Assembly (NCBI RefSeq): GCF_000006565.2
Contig: NC_031472.1
Coordinates: 1,083,227-1,147,226 of the forward strand
DNA from: Toxoplasma gondii ME49
Lineage: Eukaryota > Apicomplexa > Conoidasida > Eucoccidiorida > Sarcocystidae
Reading direction: 5' to 3'
DNA length: 64,000 bases
Below are positions 23,921 to 35,696 of this stretch, in pieces. Under the pieces are notes generated by a model, which worked only from the letters and a program-made list of their open reading frames with translations, had not been told where the DNA came from and did no database searches. The position numbers and the translations under genes are program-made. Numbering within the stretch: position 1 is the first letter of the stretch; every line of letters begins with the position of its first letter.

Positions 23921-25801
23921 AGAAGCCTTTCCCACTGCAATGATAGAAGCTGCATTTACAATCAGACAGTCGCTGAAGTATGTGCGGCGGCTCGAGTGAG
24001 CATCATCTGATACCAATGAAGCTGAAAGTCTACTCGATGTGCGCCCGAACTTCCGAGGCCTTTTTCACCATGCTTTGGAACTTATCAATGCTTGGGCTGT
24101 TGCTTTTACACAGGGAAAAAGCCTTTCCAGTTAAAAAAAGATCATGTCGTATCCTCTTTTATGGTGTCTGTTTCATTTTTGGAGGCTGCGCTCTTGGAAA
24201 TGCTCACGAAGGTGGGGCCTTCGATCAGTGCTTTGACCAAGTGTCAGTGTACAAAACCCAGCGGATGGTGCCGGTTCAAATGGAGGTACTAGAAAACTTC
24301 TGACCGCTAATCGTCTGGAGTTTCCGCTAGAATCCAATGCCACGCAGAGTACAGTATTCCTGCCGTGCTGAGAAATCTCAGCATTAGATGCAAACTGGGT
24401 ATGTATGAATTCTGTCTTCTCGACAGGATATATACTGTCAACACCGATGTGTGGCACGAGGAGACAACACTCACTGCTGGTCACGTGTGTGGTAGTCAGT
24501 TAAGCGTAGCGAGGATCCCACGAAAACAGATGACAGCTGTTATTTAATCCATCAGCGATGTGAGCTCTCCCAAAATCCATCTTGCTTCGTTATTGGGGAC
24601 GCATCTTCTGCAGACTACCACTGGCAGGTCAATACACTCTGCTGTTAGAGTGTCGTTCTGGAAATTGTCTCCATCTATACTTGACGCATTCGGCGGTCTC
24701 GGCGGCAGTGCGATGAAGCATCACGTTCAAGTCTCATACGTCACACCCGAACAAGGGGCCCCTGCAAGGGTCCGTCCAGTTCATGTGTAAGCATCTGTCG
24801 CCGTATGCTCCGACGGTCGGGTAGTTCTAGCGAAAAGATAAGAAGCAAGGCGGACATATACAGACCAGCCATAGGGTGCCGTCCCTGTCACCTGGTTTAG
24901 ACAGTTCTGTATCGATCGGCTTGCCATGATTTTCTCTCCAAGTTATGGCATTTCTCATGTAGATCGTTTCAAGACACGACAAGTGAGTACTGAAGTGTAA
25001 CCGGGATACGCAGCCGTTCAACACCATGTTGAAGGGGGAGAGAGTCTTGTCCCTTCAGGGTGACAACGTTGTGCAGATCCGTACATGCTATCAGCCTTGT
25101 TTGGTCGGTGAGTGTAAGATTTTTTGTACGTCATTGCGTCTATCGTCCCGCGTCGGCGTTGCTGTCTGCAGCGCATCGTGGCCTGGCGCCGACTTCACTA
25201 AGCCCAGGAGTGTTCCGCCGAGTCATAAATTACCTCTTCACATAACAGGCACGTGTACCCGACAGCGGTGTACAACAAAACATGCGCCTTTGTGCTTCGG
25301 CATACTTCCTGGAAGGAGAGAGCGTCGGCAGTTCCACAGTAATACAACGTGCTTGTCGACGCTGGAGAGTTGCAAAAGAAATTTGTGGAAGCTGCGCGGA
25401 TGTATTCCACTTAAAGTGCAACTCTTCCCTTTGTTTAATTTTTTTGTGAAGGATGGGAAGGACTGTCGTTTCAAAATAATGTTCATGTCTGTCTTTTGTT
25501 CAAAATTTGTTGATTGCACTGATTCACGAATCATCGCCTCGTCCGATGCCTCTTGTGACTAGGTCACCGGTGTCCGTATACTGTTCCAACCGAGCAACGA
25601 GCCACATTGGGCTCAGCTCGATGCTGAGTCATCGTATGAGTCCACCAATAGGCGCCCACGATTTCAGCGGCTCTTTACTCAGATTCCTGCCTCGTTAAAG
25701 ACGTACTGGTGCCCAGGAATAATAGTTGTGAATTTGGTACTTCTCATGAGAACCGCATTGCCTGATTACGAACCCCAGGCTGAAGATATTACTGTAGAAC
25801 A
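23921..25801. other. Intergenic region, one weak small-gene candidate
   Basis: There is no well-supported gene between the membrane-protein stop and tRNA-Ile. A possible two-exon small gene at 25026-25245 is listed separately. A frame at 25250-25414 has two open runs broken by one TAA. The remaining open frames are short, overlap on both strands, and have no convincing splice signals. Confidence 0.5.
25026..25245 (+). CDS. Candidate two-exon small protein (51 residues), unsupported by homology
   Basis: ATG 25026 opens a frame that reaches a GTGAGT donor after 25107 in phase 1. An acceptor (pyrimidine-rich tract ending CTGCAG) lets exon 25172-25245 continue in phase and stop at TAA 25243-25245. 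The product would be 51 residues with Cys and hydrophobic residues but no recognisable motif. The unspliced frame is also open, for 178 codons. The case rests only on matching splice phases, which can arise by chance. Confidence 0.2.
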
Positions 25802-25875
25802 GCCCCCGTAGCTCAGTTGGTTAGAGCGTCGGTCTTATGAGCCGAAAGTCGTGGGTTCGATCCCCACCGGGAGCA
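25802..25875 (+). tRNA. tRNA-Ile (anticodon UAU)
   Basis: The 74-base cloverleaf reads without gaps: acceptor 25802-25808 with 25868-25874, D stem 25811-25814 with 25824-25827, anticodon stem 25829-25833 with 25841-25845, T stem 25851-25855 with 25863-25867, and discriminator A at 25875. The seven-base anticodon loop 25834-25840 puts TAT at 25836-25838, decoding AUA isoleucine. Internal A and B boxes (TAGCTCAGTTGG and GGTTCGATCC) mark a Pol III gene. There is no intron and no encoded CCA. One acceptor pair (position 3-70) is C-A instead of a Watson-Crick pair. The first T5 run downstream, at 25927-25931, is an unusually distant terminator candidate. Confidence 0.93.
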
Positions 25876-26558
25876 TAGATAATAAAAGATAACGTGAATA
25901 CAGTAAAGTGTGCAGTTATAGGAGAGTTTTTCTGAAAGCTAAACTAGTTTTAGTTTTGTTTAAACTCCCAAGAGTCTGTATAAACTCCTTCGACTCTTAA
26001 AAGTAGGCGCGAATCAAGCGGTGACTGGCGGCCAAGCAGAGAGGGCAGCAGCAGCCACCCCGTAACTATTGGTTCGGAAACTGCACCTGAACGTTCGTTT
26101 CCTTGAGTATTTTTCGCTGCAGCTAGCCTCTCATTAATTTCAGATAATCAGTTTTATTATCTTGCTGATGTCCTGTGTCCTGCGTCTCACTGGCGTGAGA
26201 CGGCATCGATTTCACTTGGCTGTCATCCCATAGTGCAGCGGAAGAGATGTTGACTCAGGGTCGCACATTCCACACGGGACTTGGAGCTACTACGACGTGT
26301 TTTGGAATTGTTTCCACGGTCAAATGAGCAGTTTGGATTGATCGACCATCTCTTTCAGCGGTATTTTGGAGAGACGGGAACTCATCCACAGCGGGAGGGA
26401 TTGTCTTGTTCGCATTTGCCATCACATGGTCTCTTCGACGTCCACCTTAGTGAAGAAGCATTGCAGTTCTTGTATTGTCCATTCCGTCGTTTTCATCCAG
26501 CGGCGGTTCCTAGATAAAAGGCGAAGACATAATTAGAACTCTGTTGGAGTCGCTTGTA
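25876..26558. other. Spacer between the two tRNA genes
   Basis: It holds a T5 run at 25927 and an open frame from about 26254 to TAA 26515-26517, which lacks an ATG near its start. It would encode about 87 residues of plausible amino-acid composition (for example HLFQRYFGETGTHP) and could be an exon, but no matching partner exons are visible. I make no gene call here. Confidence 0.4.
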
Positions 26559-26643
26559 CCGGCGATAGCTCAGTTGGTAGAGCGGCAGACTGTAGATGAT
26601 TGCAGAAATCTGTTGGTCCCTGGTTCGATTCCGGGTCGCCGGA
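26559..26643 (+). tRNA. tRNA-Tyr (anticodon GUA) with a 12-nt intron
   Basis: Acceptor 26559-26565 pairs with 26636-26642, with the C1-G72 pair typical of eukaryotic tRNA-Tyr and discriminator A at 26643. D stem 26568-26571 with 26580-26583; T stem CCTGG/CCGGG around TTCGATT. The anticodon GTA is at 26592-26594. A 12-base intron follows position 37, at 26596-26607, where eukaryotic tRNA introns normally sit. Once it is removed the anticodon stem GCAGA/TCTGT forms (26585-26589 with 26609-26613). Intron-containing tRNA-Tyr genes are common in eukaryotes. A T5 terminator begins four bases after the gene. Confidence 0.95.
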
Positions 26644-29484
26644 GCGTTTTTGCTTTCGCCATGCGGGGTTTGTGTTTTCTCCTTGGAAAAAACTGGATGT
26701 TCTAAGACAAGACGTGATCGAGTCTGTTAGTTGTTACTTCCTGGGGTGACAAAGTCCAGGGTGGCAGTTGTCATCGAGGTGCTTTTCCTTTGCACGATTT
26801 TCCTGGTCTCGTTTATCTGGGCAAAGATACGATAGTCTTCATCGTTGTCACTGAATGTCTGTCAACCTCGAAAGGATTAAAGCATTCGAGATGGGAGGAC
26901 ACACAAAAACGCGGAACGGGTTAGATCGAGCAAGTGGCGATTCCAGCTCTGCAGATTTCTGTTAACGTACGCAGCAGAGCCATTTTAGGTGTATCCGGGC
27001 ACGTGAAATCAGTTGAAACAAAACTGGTTATATCGTACGGTCAGTTCTTATCTTCCACATCGTCACAAGGTGTACGAAACCACTGTCTTGTTAAAAGAGC
27101 AGGATTTCCGCGTTCGTGTAATGATTCCGGTTATCTATCACAGGAAACAAGCTGAAAACGAAATGTCGCATGCACTGTGACCCTGATCGCTTCCTCGCTG
27201 CAGACTACGTGACTAACATAGTTATAAGTAAATAGATTCAAGTACACATATTCGCGTAGACACCCTCATCTACCTATAAAAATATGACATGTACATTTGC
27301 TGCCTCTCTGAATCGACACTTACACACACATGAACGGTTCGGCGGATACGTCCGGCTTCCCATGATATCTATTTTTTTCCACTGGCGCGAAAGCAGAAAG
27401 TGTGCTCATATTGTATTACGAGGCCGCTTAAATTAAAAACAAGCAGCTATACATACCTGCGTGTACTACAGCGTGTAGGCATCTCTTAGACAAAGACCTG
27501 TATTTCGAAATATCTTATATTTCGTGTGGCCTTATTTCTGCGGGTGGCAAGTTGTTCTCCAAAGATAACAAGTGACAGTGCCGACAGGTTTGTCTGTCTC
27601 ACGGTCATATCCATTGAAACTGCAATAAAAAGAAGAAACGTTGTCAAAGCTGCTGCTAGAATTGCAGCGGAGTCGTACTCGCTGTAAAACACCGTATGCT
27701 AGTTGTCCACGCACTCCGCAGCCGTGACGAGCGTGCGTGTCAGATGTGCTGTCATTTTTCTAATCCAGACAAAAAAAGGAGAACACATGTGCTTCTTCAA
27801 TTTGTCGAAGTATGAGCACTGACGGATATGCCGTGTCATTTACCACCTTGTAAAAATAACATTTACGGTTCCGGTAGACTTCCATGCTTCACTCAAGAGG
27901 AAAAGGAAAGGTCGCGTACCAGACTGCGAAGCAATATTAGAATCCGTACTAACAAAGGAAAAACCCCGTGTCTGTCTTGTGGAAAAGATGAAAGTGGTGT
28001 TCTACGACAAGGCGTCACAGTAATGAAACCTACGAACTAATGTAACAACAGCGGCCAGAGAAGAACGCCGTAATTCCCGGAGAAATGCTGCACACTAGAT
28101 CACATGCATAACAACCTTGTCTGTGTCTGTCAAGCGGGACATTTCCTTCATCGCACGCTAAGGGGTCCGTGGAGTGGAATCAAAACTGCTTCTCATAGTC
28201 TGCGAAAAACGACACGCTGTCGGACTGTGAAGGCAACATCCTAAGCGCCGACTATGCACAAGTAAAGTGGATCTTGTCCCGCAGTCTATCGCGGGTTCAA
28301 AAGTATTCCCAGGGCTAAGCGAAGCCCCGATGGTTGTGCTGTCATCATGTTTCGTATTTGGCGTTCCTCGTGCATCTCCGAAGACGCTGACTATGTCGTA
28401 TGACGTTGGCATCTGGCACAAATTCATTCGAGCTGTTTCCCTTGCTGATCGCAGTTGAAACGATGCCCCATCCACACCATCTACATGTGAACTTGAAGAG
28501 GCTTCCCCACCGCATGATGCCGGAGACCGACAGATTTCATCTTTTCAACTGGCACAATGCAGTGTCCAATGCTGGCGAGCACTGAAATTCTGGTACCGCG
28601 AATATCACCGGAAATGAATCTTCGAAGTCGGAATCGTCACTTCGCAAGTACTTCGGGGCATTCAGTTAATCCATGAGCTTGCAAAGCTCTCCAGAATAGA
28701 CGATAAAAAAGTGGATTAGTCGACGAGACGAATTTTATATTGAATACATGATTCTCACTTCACGCACTTGACCCATGCAATTCCCAGAGCTCGATAGTGT
28801 TCAGCTCACGTAGATCAAGAAGTTAGTAGAAATAGCACACCGTTTTGTGCAGTCGGAGTTTTATGAGCAACTCTCTTGTTCTCACATTGACGCACGTGTA
28901 TAAGATCACACCAAAGTAAACCAGAAACTGCTGGAAAAATCCGTTAGTCCCATATTTGACACGTTTATGACACGTGTGTATGGCCATTCCGGTGTAAAAG
29001 AACCGGTAGGAGTCCGCTTGTCAAAAGACTCGCAGACGGGCAATTCATGGAAAGACTGAAATCGTGGAAAGCGGAGCGATCGGGGCAACAGAAACTAACC
29101 TCGGGAAGAAACTGAATGCTACAATTTACATCGGTTGTCTCTCCGCGCAAATGTGGACAAGCTATAAACATTTATCTACACCATGGTCTGGGAATGCTCT
29201 TTTTGGAAATGCCAAGGTTATCCTCCACCAGCCCTTCGCTGCTCCCGTAGAGACTGTACACACTACCTACGCCTGAGCAATGACTGAGAAAAAACGACCG
29301 CGGCAGCAGCATAAACGCTGGGAGGACAAGCCGTATTCGATCTGCGGTAGGAGCCTGAATATGTCTTCTTTTTCCGTTCGTTTCTCGTCGAGAGAGGGCA
29401 CTCCTCGAACCCGTCCTTTCACTTCACCGGTTCCCGCATTCACGTTCAACTGGTGTCGTCCGAGGGCAGCAGCCCCGATATCCG
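26644..29484. other. Intergenic region between tRNA-Tyr and the M20D gene
   Basis: About 2.8 kb downstream of both neighbouring transcription units. It probably includes the 3' UTR of the minus-strand amidohydrolase gene at its right end. I see only short overlapping open frames on both strands, no RNA gene and no mobile element. Confidence 0.6.
26647..26651 (+). terminator. Pol III T5 terminator of tRNA-Tyr
   Basis: Five consecutive T residues start four bases after the last base of the tRNA-Tyr gene, the standard RNA polymerase III stop signal. Confidence 0.8.
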
Positions 29485-32400
29485 CTAGGCTTCACAGGTC
29501 GTACGTGTTTCCGCGGCCCCAGCATTACGTTTCTTGCTAGCCAAGAACGAAAAGGCCCTCAGTGCAGTGAACGCGTGCACAGCAGCTCCGCGGTTCAACA
29601 CTCGTTCATCGACAGCGAAGTTGGGGTTGTGGAGGGGAATGTTTGTAGGGACATGGCCTAGCTGGTGTTCAGCTCCACTGCTGGAATACGAGAGCGCAGG
29701 GCAGTAGCCAGGACCCATTCAAGTCACAACATGAACCTATGAAGCGCGATCCTGCATCTCATTCAAGCAGAGTTGCTGCCCGGGAAACGTCGTTCACGGC
29801 TTTCCTTTGTCCACAGGAACATCCATAGAACTACAGTATTCACAGTCAGGATGCAGCGTCCAAGACTGCCTACCTCTTCACAGCGATTGTCTCAAAGCTT
29901 GCACGTGCAGTCCGCATCAGCATCTCATGTATATACACATGCGTCATTCTTTACTTTTCCGTCTTACCCGATGCCAATCACTGCAAATGTACCGGGAACG
30001 TCTTCGAGGAAAAATGCGAAATCTTCTCCTCCCAGCGTCGGGTCCGCTATCCCCACCCTTCCGCTCCGCGACGCCGGTGCCGCGGTCTGTCCAACAAACG
30101 CATACATGCACATATAAGCTGAGCGACGGAATATCGAGAACGCCTGGGGATGCCAATAACCCTGCGCACTCGCGTACACGTACACATGTGTCCGTGATGC
30201 TGTGGTAACGACTGTCGTTTTCTGGTATGCAGCACAACGCATTGTATTATCCAGTTTGTCGGCGGTTGCTGTTTCTCATACGGCTGCCTGCCTTCACTTC
30301 GATGAATACACCTCTTTACATGTATACGTGTGCAACCACGGCGGAAGCAGCGCGGGGGATTCAGATGAGGCCACGACAGCTGAAAGCGGAAATTCTGAAT
30401 TTTCTGTGTTTTAGTGATATGCAGTTGTATGCGAACAGGATTTCTGTGTCAAGCCCGGTGTCTCCTCCAACAGTCCCAACGCATCCACACTCATGCAAAT
30501 AGGCAACTTCCGCCTAAATACTTGCGAAAGGATGTAGAAGGTAGCATGACCTTCGTGCATCCTCATACGGATTACCTGGATGAAGAACTCTGTCGCGTCT
30601 GGGTCATTGACAAGAGGTACGTAGCTGACGGACCCATATTTGACGTCAGCTTGACATCTGTAAGCAGCATAAATACGACGGCACTATGTGGACGTCGAAT
30701 GTCTTAGACCGACAAAGGCGATCTTCTCTGCTTCCTGTCGTGCTCATCTCCTCGTTGCACACAATCTTCCCTACTCTTCCCTGCCCTGCCGCTGTCTCCT
30801 GTTTTCCGCATCTTTACAAAAACGAGACTGTCCCGCAGGCTGCACCTCTCTAGCGGACAGACGCGTTTGAATAAAATACAGGTGACGAATGCAGCCACAG
30901 CCTTAACTGACTACATGGACCGGAGTAGAAGTTATCTAGTGCTATGACAGTCGCCCGGAAAAGGCGGCGCAACTCACCTGAACGCCTGGGCCAAATTCTC
31001 CACGAGTTCTACAACTCTAGCCTGTAGGTTCCGCATCATCGCCATGTCCAAGGCCCGGATCGTTCCTCCAATGAAGTATTCAGATGGTATCACGTTGAAT
31101 GCTGTTCCTCCCTGAAGCAAGAATGAGGCGAGAACGAGTGAAGGACCAAGTCACGCTTGTCGTTTTTAGCAGCGACAGTACGCGGACACTGACTGTCTGT
31201 CCCTTGTTTTCTGGAGGATGTTCCACATTAGCATAAGCATTGTTCACCAATGCAAACGAGCGCATGCAACTACTTAGTGAACACCGAAGCATACGAAAAC
31301 ATTTTTTCCATTACTTGGAAGGGTGCCGGAGGTAGTAACTAGGAAACACAGGTGAGCAGCGTCGGACGTAGAAAACAGAAGGGAGAGGAATTGGACACCA
31401 CTCACTGCCGCTGGCCAAACAAGTAACAAAAAAGCAACGTTTTAGCAGACGGACATGTGCTTGAAGGCACTCGTTGGGTCAGAGAGAACGAATCATCAAG
31501 AAACTGCAAAGCTGGCTGAAACCTTGAAGCACATAGCCCCCGCACACTAAATTGATGACGCAAGTCCGGATGTGACGGAAATAAAACAGGATAAGCGTAG
31601 ATTCTGGCAACTATGAACCCCGTGGGGACAACTAAAGAAAATGACAGTAAAAGTCTGAACTCCTACACCCCCGCATCCGGTACTCCCCCAGCTACAGCAT
31701 AAGGCAGCAGCATTCGACACTAGGTAAATCATCGTTTCGCATACGTCGTACGATCTCAGCAGGGCCTGTTTTTGGTGGCATGTCTGTCTCCTCTGAAACG
31801 CGTTTCTCTTTCAAGAAACGATGACCAGAACGAAACTAAACACTACGGAAACCGGACATAGGCATATACACCTGTCCAATTTTCATGCGAAAATCTACCT
31901 GGATCCGGGTGACAGAGATAAGACCGGTAGTGTTTTCCGTGAACGACGTTTCCCGCGCCACGATTGCGTATAATCCCTGAACGATCGCTGCTACGCCTGG
32001 ACTCGGGTCGATGGTTTCATGCGGCACGGCGCCATGGCCACCTCGTCCCTTCACATTGATTGAGAATCTGCAGAGACACCATCACATGCTCATCGTCCTC
32101 AATCGACCAGCCGCATGCACCTAAACTGTCGACAACAACCACGAGAAATGTCGTTTTTTGGGTGAATACCCAACACGAAGAACGTTACCCAGCTACTGTT
32201 GCAGCTATATAGTGTTTCCATCTCTGTTCTAACCCTGTTTCTAAGCTGCAGAGAATGCGCAAGCGAAAACGCACATAGTGGCAGACATTTAGAGAAGCGA
32301 CGACGTACGATAATATATTTACACACATATATGGAAGTAGAAAGATACGGAGTCAGTAAGCATGCATGGCCAGATACTCATACAGACACAAACACGGGCA

Positions 32401-35400
32401 AATGGTGACAGCGAGATGCAGTTGTAACTGAGGAACCCCCGCAACGGCATGTTACTGATAACAGTCCCATGATGTAGTACACACATCTACGTACAAGCAT
32501 GAATATATAAAAGCGACAGACACGCGTATATCAGATGGAGGTGTGCATACACAACTATCTACATACGTATATATATATATATATATACATATATATGTAT
32601 ATTTTATTTTACGGGGAATAACCGAGCCTCCAAGAAAGACGCGGGGCCGTGCGTCAGCGAAGCGACGCTTTCCAGAATAGTGAGAAGACACATGAGTTCC
32701 GTACTGTGTTGCGGCGGCCATCATGGCACCTTTTCTTGTCGCCAATTCCCCTGTGGGTAATGCCGGGGCGACATGCATCCCGAAAATGAATTCTACGGGT
32801 GGTGCCATAGTCAGAACACCCTCTTCTCTCATCATGAGCGCCCCGCCTCCGCCTTCCTCGGCAGGTTGGAAGATAAGTCGAATCGTTCCCTGCGATTCCC
32901 AAGAGATACAAAGGAAACACAGATGACATGGCAAGAGACGACCCACTGTGAAAGGCACTCATGACAGCCCAAGTCACAGCGATAGCGAACACGCGACCAC
33001 ACGCGACGAAAACCTATAAAAACCAACCAGAAAGAGTGCTCTTCCAATACAAAATAATTTGCAGGAGACGAGAAACAGGTTCGCGATATCCAAACCACGC
33101 AAATCATAAATTCCGGGTGTCTCTGACTCACGCATCCAGTCTGTCGAATACATGCTCTGCAGGTGCGACAATTACTCAGTGGAAGAATCAGGCAACACTG
33201 CGTGGAGGGAAATCCAGCTGCTGGAAAACGAGGTCTTGGCTATGAAAGGTGGTGGACCTAGACCCGAAATTAAATGCAGGAGTATGGGAAAGAAAGGCAA
33301 ACGGCCGAACCGGTAGGACACAAAATCCGAAGCACAGAATGTGATTTAGTTGGAGTCACCAAAATATATTGTACGCGACAACAGCTATCATATACGAAAG
33401 ACCTGGGAGCTGCCTATGCGAAGAATCGGGAAAAGCGTTAAAGACCCAACTCCCTGATTAATCGTTATTGAGATGCCCAGCAGAGTACCAGGTCCCCCAC
33501 TCACAGCCACAATGGGCTCAGCTCGACGTCAGCACTCGTTAGTCGCGAAGGAGGAAGAGTGCAAACAACCTCCGATGACGAAATACGAAGTTTTCTGCGA
33601 AAGAGGCCTTTACGAAGCCGGTTGACACCAAATGATACGTTTACAGAGATGTGAAGTTCACTTAAAGCCAATTTTTTCTGAGCGTTTTAGTCCCTACCTC
33701 CATGTGGGGCTCCAGCTGCTTAAGCAGCGCCGCTGCTCCCAGAAGCATCGTGGTATGAACGTCGTGGCCACATGCATGCATTTGCCCGTCAACTTTGGAC
33801 CGGAAAGGAACGTTAGTCTGCGAGACCGAACGGCATGAGGAAACCGTCAGCTTCACTTTCGGATATGCGACAGTGAGATACAGTGACATCTGCGCCTCAC
33901 CGGAAAAAACATTTTTGCTTCTAAACCAGGAGTACTAAGCAGAAAGTCAGAATTGATGCACACGCAGACGTTGGTTGGGCCTTGTTGTCAAAACCGAACT
34001 GCGTAACGTAACAAGCAAAGAACTCTGGAGTTTCTCATGCATTTGAAAGAAGAGCAAAACGCACCGTGATGTGGCTCAGCGGGTATCTCCAACGGAGAAA
34101 AAAAGGACTGCCTGCACATACGAGCATTTACTTGAACACATACAGATGAATGCATACACGCATGTTAGCGTACTCGGCAGGTGCCGCTGCATGAACGAAG
34201 ATGCCTGTATGCATGTGTTCCGATAATTAGCCAGTATACCGCCCAAGGCAAACTATCCAGCTGATGGCAAAACGTCTGCGTCGGCTGTAGGTATTCAGGT
34301 TGAGCCCGCAACTATTGAAAACGAGAGTGCAGTCGCTCCATAATCCGTCATCCCGTTCTCATCTCACCCGTTCGAAGATAGGAAGAGCGTCGATATCAGC
34401 TCGCAGCGCAACACAAGGTTCCTTCCCTGTTCCGATTTCCGCAACCAGTCCCGTTCCTTCCCGTCGCGCCCGTGCAATTTTCGCTTCTTCTTCGCTCATG
34501 CCAATTGTATTCGTGCCCCATCCTGTTGTGACCCGAACGTTCATCGCCTGAGAAAGCATGAAAAGTGAGGGACCGTGACAGAGCATGGGGAGTTCTCCGA
34601 CACCCTGGAATTGATGTGGTGATTCAAGGATACGGATACAGAGTGCGGATAGAGCTTTGTCCATTTCGCTAAGGTGACGCCTGCGAGTTGTTGGCGACAG
34701 CCAAATGACCAAGTCACTCCGAGTTCAGCACTGCTCATTATACCGGAAATCCACTGCTGAGGCGGATGTCTACAAATAGAGTTGTCTCACATGAAGCGCA
34801 CATCCGACAGATCTGATAAACAAAGTCAGCAGTACGGCTGTTTGAGGCGGATGATACGAGTTGCTGCTCTTCCGACGTGCACCAGCGGGAGAAGGCCATG
34901 CACCGGCAGAATGGGATCGACGCAGGAAGGAACGGCACCACATACTCCTATAGAAGAGAAGACTTAAACTAAAATAGCTTTTTGTGTGAAAATCAGTGGT
35001 CCACCACGCACTGCGCGCATACACGGCGTAGCCGTAATTTTCTAAATTCATGGCACGAAGCTCTCGGCTCTACAACAACCCTCCTGGTTTAAACAGTGAC
35101 AGTCCGCCCCAAAAAAGGATTCGATATTAGTCAGCAGGAATAACTCCACCTTAAGTGGCGGCAACGACAGTCCTACGTGTTATCATCTGTAGTTTTTATG
35201 TTCTCTTGCGAAGTCAAACACTTCCGCAGATATCGAAATACTGACCGTCAGCCCCCCGTGTGTGGCGCGTCCACCGTAGCGGTGAAGTCCGGGGTCAAGA
35301 AAAAGGCGACACGAGCTTAAGGTCCTGCTCACTAACCTTAAGAAGCTTGTGAATCAGTGCAGAGGTCCTGTACTCATTGTACGCTGTTTCTGGCCACTGG

Positions 35401-35696
35401 TGAAGAGCTCGACGGACAGCCACGATCCATGCATTGAAAGAAGTTTCACTGGCTGCTTCAAAGAGCGTGGAGAAGTCGACAAGAGATCCAGAGTTCGACA
35501 GAGAGCTCAGATTCGTTGGCACCGCAAGGAGGTTCTGGAGCTCGCCGTCCGGGATGATATATTTGTCGTCACTTGCAGGTGAACTAGCGGCTGCCGCCAG
35601 CAGAGGAAGGAAAAAGAAAGAATATGAACGTAAAAAGATGATTCCTCGATTCCAAAAGGTTTTCGAAGCCATTTTCTTGTGGCCGCCGCGGGGCAT
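29485..35696 (-). CDS. Secreted M20D metallo-amidohydrolase (ILR1/hippurate-hydrolase-like)
   Basis: Nine exons, 5' to 3': 35696-35337, 34547-34368, 33817-33698, 32889-32705, 32067-31899, 31111-30978, 30657-30576, 30086-29968, 29680-29485. All junction phases agree and give a complete 514-residue protein. The N-terminus has a hydrophobic signal-like segment ([18 protein letters not shown]) from residue 25 or so; Met9 is an alternative start. Family hallmarks in order: LRADIDALP (about 168-176); the metal-binding HACGHD (194-199; Cys196, His198); PAEEGG (229-234; the catalytic Glu pair); GMH (His259); the dimerisation-domain [10 protein letters not shown] (289-298); PTLGGEDF; and NIPLHNPNF with metal ligand His467. 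Enzymes of this family hydrolyse amide bonds of N-acyl or indole-acetyl amino acids. The substrate here is unknown, and secretion or entry into the endomembrane system is inferred from the signal segment. No catalytic residue is missing, and the length is slightly above the usual about 400-440 because of the N-terminal extension. Confidence 0.95.
32569..32605. repeat. TA-rich microsatellite in M20D intron
   Basis: An imperfect (TA)n/(CATA)n tract just 3' (minus-strand sense) of the exon carrying PAEEGG. It is intronic. Confidence 0.85.

Noticed and set aside
34541..34738. Minus-strand stretch ELGVTWSFG as an extra M20D exon
   Set aside because: Exon 1 joins directly to 34547 in phase, and the resulting sequence has the normal family spacing. 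Adding this stretch would break it.
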